Source of the DNA: an uncultured Clostridium sp.
GTDB lineage: Bacteria; Bacillota; Clostridia; TANB77; CAG-508
DNA: 6,987 nucleotides
Assembly (NCBI GenBank): GCA_958438515.1
Contig: CAUBRZ010000030.1
Location: forward strand, 1-6,987
Direction of reading: 5' to 3'
Shown here: in pieces, positions 1-4,981 of the stretch
Position numbering within the stretch: position 1 is the first letter of the stretch
Layout: each line of letters opens with the position of its first letter
Program-made: the position numbers and the translations under genes
Notes under the pieces: model-generated
Seen by the model: only the letters and a program-made list of their open reading frames with translations
Told to the model about the DNA's origin: nothing
The model's database searches: none

Positions 1-3000
1 TAATAAGACAAGCGTATATGGAGAAGACTTAAAAGAATTAACATCAAATGTAACAGAAGGAACAGTAATAGAAGGAGATGACCTAGGAATTGCATTAACA
101 AAAGAAGAAGGAACAACAGTAGGAGAATATGCAATTACAGGAACAGCTTCAAACACAAATTATGATGTAACATTTATAGAAGGAACATACACAATAACAG
201 CAAGAGATGTAACAGTAACAATAGAAGATAAGACAAGCGTATATGGAGATGCTTTAAAAGAATTAACATCAAGAGTAACAGAAGGAACAGTAGTAGAAGG
301 AGATGACCTAGGAATTGCATTAACAAAAGAAGAAGGAACAACAGTAGGAGAATACGCAGTCACAGGAACAGCTTCAAATACAAACTATAATGTAACATTT
401 GTAAATGGAACATATACAATTGAAAAAACTAACTATGATATGAGTAAAGTTACTTTTGAAGACAAAGAGGAAACTTATGATGGAACACAAAAATATATAC
501 AAATAACAGGTGATTTACCAGAAGGTGTATCAGTAACTTATGAAGGAAACAGTGGAATAAATGCTGGAGAATATAATGCAGTTGCTAAATTTGAAATAGC
601 AGATAAGACAAATTATAATGAAATAGAAAATAAAACAGCAAAATTAATAATTAAGAGAGCAGAAGGAACATTAAATCCAGATTACATTGATAGTTTCCCA
701 ACATTAGAATCTGTTGTATATCATAAAGACAGAAGATTAAAAGATATTACTTTACCAACTAGATGGACATGGGTAGATGAAACAATAGTACCTGAAATAG
801 GAACATTAAATTACAAAGCAAACTACACAAGCTCAAATACAAATTATGAAGATGTAAATAATGTAAATATAAGTTTAACAGTTTTACAACCAGCAGATCA
901 AACAGAGTTAAACAGATATTTAGAAGAGATTGGATACAATAATTTAGAAAAAGCAGATTACACAAATTGGGATGAATTTGAAAAAATAGTAGAAGCTGCA
1001 AAATCAGCAACTATTCAAGATAATCTAGATATTTTATTAAATAAATTAAAGGATTATAGACTACAAGCAAAACCAGTGGATCAAACTAAATTAGATCAAT
1101 ATGAACAAAAATTAGAACAAGTTGTTTCATCAGACTACACAAATTGGAATGAATTACAATCTAAAATAGCAGAAGCAAGAGAAATAACAGATTTACAAAG
1201 TAGATTTGACAAAAAAATGGAAGAAGTAACTTCTTTAAAAATGAAAGCAAAACCAGTAGATCAAACAGCTTTAAAAGAGTTAAGAATACAATTATCATTG
1301 AAAAATCAAGATGATTATTCAAAAGAAAGTTGGAATGCAGTTGAAGCAAAAATGCAACAAGCAAAAAATCAACAACTACAAAGCAAATTCGATGAAATTA
1401 TAGCATCAATTGATTTAACTGTAGACTTATTACCAAAGGAACTAGAAAGTATTAGCATTAGTGAATTACCAAAAGTAAATTATGAATATGGAGACCAATT
1501 AGATGTAACAGGAGGAAAAATAAAATTAATTTACGATAATGAAACAACAGAAGAAATTGCTATGATAGTTTCAGAAGTAACAGGATATGATAGTAATAAA
1601 ATTGGTGAACAAGTATTAACAGTAAATCATTTAGGAAAAACAGCAATTTATAGAATAAATGTTGAAAATCCTATAAAGGAAATATCAATACAAGAACCAA
1701 ATAAAGTTAACTATCGTTATGGAGAAGAGCTTGATTTAGATGGATTAGTTGTAAAAGGAATTCTAAAAAATAATGAAGAGAATACTTTAAGTAACAATCA
1801 ATATAGTATATCAGGTTATGATTCACAAAAATTAGGTGAACAAACCATAACAGTATCATATAAAGGATATGAAAAAGAATTTAAAGTTACTGTAAATGAT
1901 TTTACAGAAAGTATTAGAATCAAACAAGAACCAAAAACAACCTATAAAAAAGGAAAAGAATTTGATACTACAGGAATGAAAGTAGAAAAATTGACAGCAG
2001 CAGGAGAAGTAACAGAAATAGATTTATCAAAAATAACAGTTACTGGATATGACAAGGATACATTAGGAATACAAAAAATAACATTAACTTATGCTGAAAA
2101 TGGAGAAATTTTCGAGACAACATTAAATGTAATTGTTGCAGAAGGTACAAAACCAGTAATTGCTCTAAAAGGTGAAAATAATATCAACGTTGAAGTTAAT
2201 ACAAAATATGAAGAATTAGGAGCAACAGCATATAATGTAGACGAAGAAAAAGAAATAGAAGTTAATATTGGTGGAGATGTAGTAGATACAACTAAAAAGG
2301 GAACTTATACAGTAATCTATTCAGCACAAGATGCAGAACCTGTAACAAGAACTGTAAATGTAATAGATACAACAAAACCAGAAATCACATTATCAGAAGA
2401 AAATATTTATGAACTAAAACTAAATGAGGAAAAACCAGAATATAAAGCTACAGCAGTTGATAATTATGACGGAAAAGTAGAAGTTACAATAGTAGATAAT
2501 ATTAATATGGCCTCTCCTGGAAATTACAAAGTAACATTTACAGCAAAAGATGCCGAAAATAATACAACAGTAATAGAAAAAACAGTAATAGTAAGAGATG
2601 TTACAAAACCAGTTATATCAATAACAGGAGAAAAAGTACAAACGGTAGAAGTTAATACAGAATATAGAGCAACAGATGTTAATGTAACAGATGATTCTGG
2701 AGAAGTAATTACATTAAATATTAATAAGAACAATCTAAATATGAATTATTTAGGAACTTATACAGTAATATATAGTGCTAAAGATTCTAGTGGAAATGAA
2801 GCAATATTAGAAAGAACTGTAAAAGTAGTAGATACAACAAAACCAGTTATACATGCAAATAAAACAGAAGTATCATTTATTATAGGAACTCAAGTATTTG
2901 ATTATGAAAATGCAGTAAATGTAACAGATAATTATGATAAAAATATTAGAGCAACACATCAAGGAACAGTAAATTCAAATGCAATAGGAACTTATAAGGT

Positions 3001-3553
3001 AGTTTACTCTGCAGTTGATACATCTGGAAATAAGGCTGACGATGTTGAAATAACTGTAAAAGTAACAGATTATGCACCAACAATTAGTTATTATAATGAT
3101 GATAATTTAAAAACAGAAATAACAGATGGTCAAGTATTCTGCAAACATATAGCTGTAGTTTATAACAAAGGAACAGCAACTATAAAAGAGCAAAATGATG
3201 TAAGTTATAGAGCATATAATGGAGAAACACTAGAAGATGGTACATATACAATAAAAGTAGTTGCAGAAGATGGAACATCATCACAAAAAACATTCATTAT
3301 AGATACATTACCACCAGTGGTAACTGGAATTAAGGCAGGAAGATTCAAAACTGTAAAAACAATTTTATTTGAAGATATAAATGATGTAGCAGTAGCAACA
3401 TTAAGTAGATATGAAGATGGAAAGGTAATAGATTTAAAAGCAGAAGGAAAAAATAGCTATGAAGTAAATGAATCAGGAACTTATACATTAAAAGTAGAAG
3501 ACAAATATGGAAATGCAATTATGCCAATTACATTTAGAATTACACTTCCTTAA
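1..3553 (+). CDS. Large multi-domain surface protein (MBG repeats, FIVAR, Big_3 and DUF5011-like Ig domains), 5'-truncated
   Basis: The frame is open from the left edge (first full codon at 2) to TAA 3551-3553, giving 1183 visible residues. The internal ATG at 440 is not the start, because the repeats upstream of it are in frame. Visible domains: two YG-type MBG repeats (about 1-141); an MBG/YDG-like domain with YDG and INAGEY (147-222); a beta module with ITLPTRWTW and TSSNTNYEDV (223-296); three FIVAR three-helix repeats (297-479) with DYTNW and KPVDQT; three Big_3 domains (481-712) with Y-x-YG-x-x-LD and GYD-x-x-x-LG motifs; four DUF5011-like Ig domains (716-1023) with DTTKP and GTYTVIYSA; and two Ig-like terminal domains (1024-1183). 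These families are typical of extracellular stalks and adhesins in Firmicutes, so a surface role is inferred from architecture. The protein ends ...FRITLP with no LPXTG motif, membrane segment or basic tail, so any anchor, SLH or dockerin module must lie upstream of the window. The binding target is unknown. A terminator follows the gene. Confidence 0.95.
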   Translation, partial: NKTSVYGEDLKELTSNVTEGTVIEGDDLGIALTKEEGTTVGEYAITGTASNTNYDVTFIEGTYTITARDVTVTIEDKTSVYGDALKELTSRVTEGTVVEGDDLGIALTKEEGTTVGEYAVTGTASNTNYNVTFVNGTYTIEKTNYDMSKVTFEDKEETYDGTQKYIQITGDLPEGVSVTYEGNSGINAGEYNAVAKFEIADKTNYNEIENKTAKLIIKRAEGTLNPDYIDSFPTLESVVYHKDRRLKDITLPTRWTWVDETIVPEIGTLNYKANYTSSNTNYEDVNNVNISLTVLQPADQTELNRYLEEIGYNNLEKADYTNWDEFEKIVEAAKSATIQDNLDILLNKLKDYRLQAKPVDQTKLDQYEQKLEQVVSSDYTNWNELQSKIAEAREITDLQSRFDKKMEEVTSLKMKAKPVDQTALKELRIQLSLKNQDDYSKESWNAVEAKMQQAKNQQLQSKFDEIIASIDLTVDLLPKELESISISELPKVNYEYGDQLDVTGGKIKLIYDNETTEEIAMIVSEVTGYDSNKIGEQVLTVNHLGKTAIYRINVENPIKEISIQEPNKVNYRYGEELDLDGLVVKGILKNNEENTLSNNQYSISGYDSQKLGEQTITVSYKGYEKEFKVTVNDFTESIRIKQEPKTTYKKGKEFDTTGMKVEKLTAAGEVTEIDLSKITVTGYDKDTLGIQKITLTYAENGEIFETTLNVIVAEGTKPVIALKGENNINVEVNTKYEELGATAYNVDEEKEIEVNIGGDVVDTTKKGTYTVIYSAQDAEPVTRTVNVIDTTKPEITLSEENIYELKLNEEKPEYKATAVDNYDGKVEVTIVDNINMASPGNYKVTFTAKDAENNTTVIEKTVIVRDVTKPVISITGEKVQTVEVNTEYRATDVNVTDDSGEVITLNINKNNLNMNYLGTYTVIYSAKDSSGNEAILERTVKVVDTTKPVIHANKTEVSFIIGTQVFDYENAVNVTDNYDKNIRATHQGTVNSNAIGTYKVVYSAVDTSGNKADDVEITVKVTDYAPTISYYNDDNLKTEITDGQVFCKHIAVVYNKGTATIKEQNDVSYRAYNGETLEDGTYTIKVVAEDGTSSQKTFIIDTLPPVVTGIKAGRFKTVKTILFEDINDVAVATLSRYEDGKVIDLKAEGKNSYEVNESGTYTLKVEDKYGNAIMPITFRITLP
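2..424 (+). repeat. 225-bp tandem coding repeat (75-residue MBG unit), two copies visible
   Basis: Copy A (2-199, cut by the window edge) matches copy B (200-424) at a fixed offset of 225 bp, exactly 75 codons. Bases 69-129 are identical to 294-354, a 61-bp run. Over 65 aligned residues from KTSVYG to TYTI plus one, I count 9 differences. The unit has the YG start, GDDLGIALTKEEG, VGEY and GTASNTNY motifs of YG-type MBG domains. More copies probably lie to the left. Confidence 0.93.
890..1438 (+). repeat. Three FIVAR-type helical repeats of about 60 residues in the upstream surface protein
   Basis: Three alpha-helical units occupy visible residues 297-355, 356-415 and 416-479. They start with ADQTELNRY, VDQTKLDQY and VDQTALKEL, and carry DYTNWDEFE, DYTNWNELQ and DYSKESWNA in the middle. 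The DNA offset is 177 bp between the DYTNW motifs of units 1 and 2, and 180 bp between the KPVDQT joints of units 2 and 3. This is the pattern of FIVAR domains, found as spacers or ligand-binding helices in many Gram-positive surface proteins. They form the only helical segment in an otherwise all-beta protein. Unit 3 is the most divergent. Confidence 0.8.
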
Positions 3554-3560
3554 TTAAAAT

Positions 3561-3612
3561 AAATACACTCTAAATATTAAACAAAATGTTTAGTAAATAG
3601 AGTGTATTTTTT
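3561..3612 (+). terminator. Rho-independent terminator of the upstream surface protein gene
   Basis: A perfect 12-bp inverted repeat pairs AAATACACTCTA (3561-3572) with TAGAGTGTATTT (3598-3609). An inner 6-bp stem pairs TAAACA (3578-3583) with TGTTTA (3587-3592) around an AAA loop. The stem runs into six T residues (3607-3612). It begins 8 bases after the stop codon and isolates the upstream gene from the promoter that follows. Confidence 0.88.
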
Positions 3613-3625
3613 ATGTCGTTATTTG

Positions 3626-3654
3626 TTGACAGAAATAAAAGAGAACAGTATAAT
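3626..3654 (+). promoter_or_regulatory. Consensus sigma-A promoter for the 91-residue membrane protein gene
   Basis: TTGACA (3626-3631) and TATAAT (3649-3654) both match consensus perfectly and are separated by 17 bp. Transcription should start near 3661, leaving a leader of about 28 nt that contains the ribosome-binding site. No obvious operator overlaps it, which suggests strong, largely constitutive expression (inference). Confidence 0.9.
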
Positions 3655-3674
3655 AAAAGTGTAATTTAAAATAA

Positions 3675-3680
3675 AAGGAG
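3675..3680 (+). promoter_or_regulatory. Ribosome-binding site that fixes the GTG start at 3689
   Basis: AAGGAG lies 8 bases upstream of GTG 3689-3691. No in-frame ATG occurs near the beginning of the encoded membrane segment, so the GTG is the only well-placed start. Confidence 0.8.
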
Positions 3681-3688
3681 AGAAAAAG

Positions 3689-3964
3689 GTGAAAGAAAAA
3701 AATAAAAAAATTATTGTGATGATAATTGCAATCTTAGTAATAGTAGTTTTAATAGGTGCAGTAGCAGCAATAAATGATAAAAAAAATAATAGCAAAAATG
3801 AGTTGCAAAACAACAATGAGAATATAACAAACTTGCAAACTAATCAAGAAACTGAGGACAGAAATGAACCAAAAGACCCTATAGAAGAAAGGCCAGATAG
3901 TATTATAGAAACACCAACAGAAGAACAGTCTGATAAAGTTATTCAATCAAACCCAACAAGATAA
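3689..3964 (+). CDS. Small single-pass membrane protein with acidic, disordered extracellular tail, function unknown
   Basis: This is a 91-residue protein starting at GTG and preceded by AAGGAG and its own consensus promoter. Residues 1-7 (MKEKNKK) are basic, 8-28 are a strongly hydrophobic helix (IIVMIIAILVIVVLIGAVAA), and 29-91 are rich in N, E, D, K, Q and P with several short EEQ and PTE-type stretches. There is no lipobox cysteine and no clear cleavage site after the helix, so an N-in membrane anchor with an exterior tail is the likeliest topology. I do not recognise a family. It sits between the terminator of the upstream adhesin gene and the cohesin gene. No terminator is visible after it, so its transcript may read through into the cohesin gene 140 bp downstream. 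A role linked to the surface proteins is suggested only by position. Confidence 0.8.
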   Translation: MKEKNKKIIVMIIAILVIVVLIGAVAAINDKKNNSKNELQNNNENITNLQTNQETEDRNEPKDPIEERPDSIIETPTEEQSDKVIQSNPTR

Positions 3965-4028
3965 CAATAGAAATAGGTTTGGATTAGATGTAGAAGCTCT
4001 AAAAATAACAAAAAACAAACGTATTATG

Positions 4029-4057
4029 TTTACAAAACAACTGGGAAATGGTATAAT
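4029..4057 (+). promoter_or_regulatory. Extended -10 sigma-A promoter for the cohesin-dockerin gene pair
   Basis: TTTACA (4029-4034) and TATAAT (4052-4057) are spaced by 17 bp, with a TGG extension (4049-4051) directly upstream of the -10. Transcription should start near 4064, about 41 nt before the ATG at 4105. The leader carries AAAGGAAAG (4089-4096) as ribosome-binding site. Because only 16 bases separate the next two genes, this promoter probably serves both. Confidence 0.87.
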
Positions 4058-4104
4058 ATAATTATTAGAGTTAAATTAATGGTAAATGAAAGGAAAGATA
4101 TAAA

Positions 4105-4965
4105 ATGGGAAAATTAAAAAGAGCAATTACTATATTAATAATGATGTTATTAATGATTGGAATATTTATAGGAAGAGTAAATGCTGCATCAGCAAGTATT
4201 AGTGCTTCTGCGAGAAAAGTAACTGTTGGACAAAATGTAAGTGTAACAGTTTCTTTTAGTGAAAAGGTATCTGCAGCACAGTTTAAATTAAGTTATGATT
4301 CAAGTAAATTTAAGTTTATATCAAGTTCAGCAGGAAATTTTGGAGAAGGAACTCAAAAGTTTGCTTATTATAGTTCAGATGGAAAAACACCAGAGTTAAG
4401 CAGTGTTACACTTAATTTTCAATCTAAAACAGCTGGTAGTAGTAATTTCAATTTAAATAGTTTAAAAATATCAACAGCAACGCAAAATAAAATAACTCCT
4501 TCAGGAGGAGGTTCTGTATCTATAACATCAGAAAACAAACAAGACCCGAAGCCAGATACAAAACCGGAACAAAAACCAAGTAGTGATACAAAAACAAATA
4601 GCAGTAATGGAACAAGTACAAGCACTTCAAAATCAGGGGGAACGACAAGTACATCAACAAGTAAAAATACTAAAAAACAAAAAGACGTTAATAATACTGT
4701 AAAAGATGAGAAAAATGATAAAGACAGTAAAGAAAATAAAGATAATGAAACAAACGAAAACGAACAAGCAGAAGAAGATAAACAAGTAGAAAATGAGAAT
4801 AATGAAGAAAATGAAGCACCAGTACAAACAATAGAAGAACAACCACAAATAGAACAAGCAGAATCAAAAAATGATAATATTAATATTTGGATAATTGTAT
4901 TAGGGGTAGCAATAGTTGCAATAATTATTGTTGTGATACTAATGGTAAGAAAAATAAGAAAATAG
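4105..4965 (+). CDS. Membrane-anchored cohesin-domain protein (probable surface receptor for dockerin proteins)
   Basis: The protein has 286 residues. Residues 1-27 form a signal peptide (basic MGKLKR, hydrophobic core, cleavage probably at VNA|A). Residues 29-141 read as a cohesin domain: VTVGQNVSVTVSFSE is followed by AAQFKLSYDSSKFKFISSSAG, the beta-sandwich core with its YD motif, and then LSSVTLNFQSKTAGSSNFNL. Residues 142-258 are a low-complexity linker, first P/K/S/T-rich and then K/E/N/D-rich. Residues 261-281 are a hydrophobic helix, followed by the basic stop-transfer end RKIRK. No LPXTG motif is present, so it should be held in the membrane, not sortase-linked to the wall. The linker of nearly 120 residues could carry the cohesin through the wall (inference). 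Cohesins bind dockerin modules, and the gene 16 bases downstream encodes one. Cohesin-like folds are divergent, so dockerin binding is likely but unproven. Confidence 0.93.
   Translation: MGKLKRAITILIMMLLMIGIFIGRVNAASASISASARKVTVGQNVSVTVSFSEKVSAAQFKLSYDSSKFKFISSSAGNFGEGTQKFAYYSSDGKTPELSSVTLNFQSKTAGSSNFNLNSLKISTATQNKITPSGGGSVSITSENKQDPKPDTKPEQKPSSDTKTNSSNGTSTSTSKSGGTTSTSTSKNTKKQKDVNNTVKDEKNDKDSKENKDNETNENEQAEEDKQVENENNEENEAPVQTIEEQPQIEQAESKNDNINIWIIVLGVAIVAIIIVVILMVRKIRK
4189..4527 (+). other. Cohesin domain-coding region
   Basis: This covers residues 29-141 of the anchored protein. The pattern of an initial strand after ASISASARKV, the GQNVSVTVSF strand, the QFKLSYDSSKF strand pair, the LSSVTLNFQSK strand and a last strand GGGSVSIT matches the nine-stranded cohesin jelly-roll order. 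There is a single copy, unlike the tandem cohesins of cellulosomal scaffoldins, and no carbohydrate-binding module accompanies it. Confidence 0.78.
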
Positions 4966-4971
4966 AAAAGT

Positions 4972-4977
4972 GGTGAG
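4972..4977 (+). promoter_or_regulatory. Ribosome-binding site that selects the TTG start at 4982
   Basis: GGTGAG is complementary to the 16S 3' end and lies 4 bases before TTG 4982-4984. In-frame alternatives are GTG 4970 and GTG 4973, which overlap this site and have only a weak A/G-rich stretch upstream, and ATG 5009, which has no clear Shine-Dalgarno. All four starts leave the hydrophobic segment and the dockerin intact. Confidence 0.6.
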
Positions 4978-4981
4978 AAAA

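Noticed and set aside
440..442. ATG at 440 as start of the upstream protein
   Set aside because: The same frame is open to the left edge and encodes MBG repeats. No ribosome-binding site precedes 440, and the ATG lies at the boundary of two domains.
440..3553. Multiple short minus-strand open frames opposite the repetitive surface protein
   Set aside because: They are antisense shadows of Val/Thr-rich coding sequence, lack ribosome-binding sites and encode no recognisable motifs.
4017..4031. Imperfect hairpin AAACGTA/TGTTT as a terminator after the small gene
   Set aside because: It has few pairs, a G-U wobble and no T-run, and it overlaps the -35 box. It cannot be called a terminator.
3909..4061. 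A 50-codon open stretch in another frame that could extend the 91-residue protein by a frameshift, reading ...NNRNRFGLDVEAL
   Set aside because: It runs straight through the consensus promoter at 4029-4057, has no slippery heptamer at the overlap, and an open run of this length is not rare in A-rich DNA. The TAA at 3962 is accepted as the true end.
4105..4965. A sortase-anchored reading of the cohesin protein
   Set aside because: The C-terminal helix and RKIRK tail resemble a sorting signal, but no LPXTG, NPQTN or similar motif occurs before the helix.
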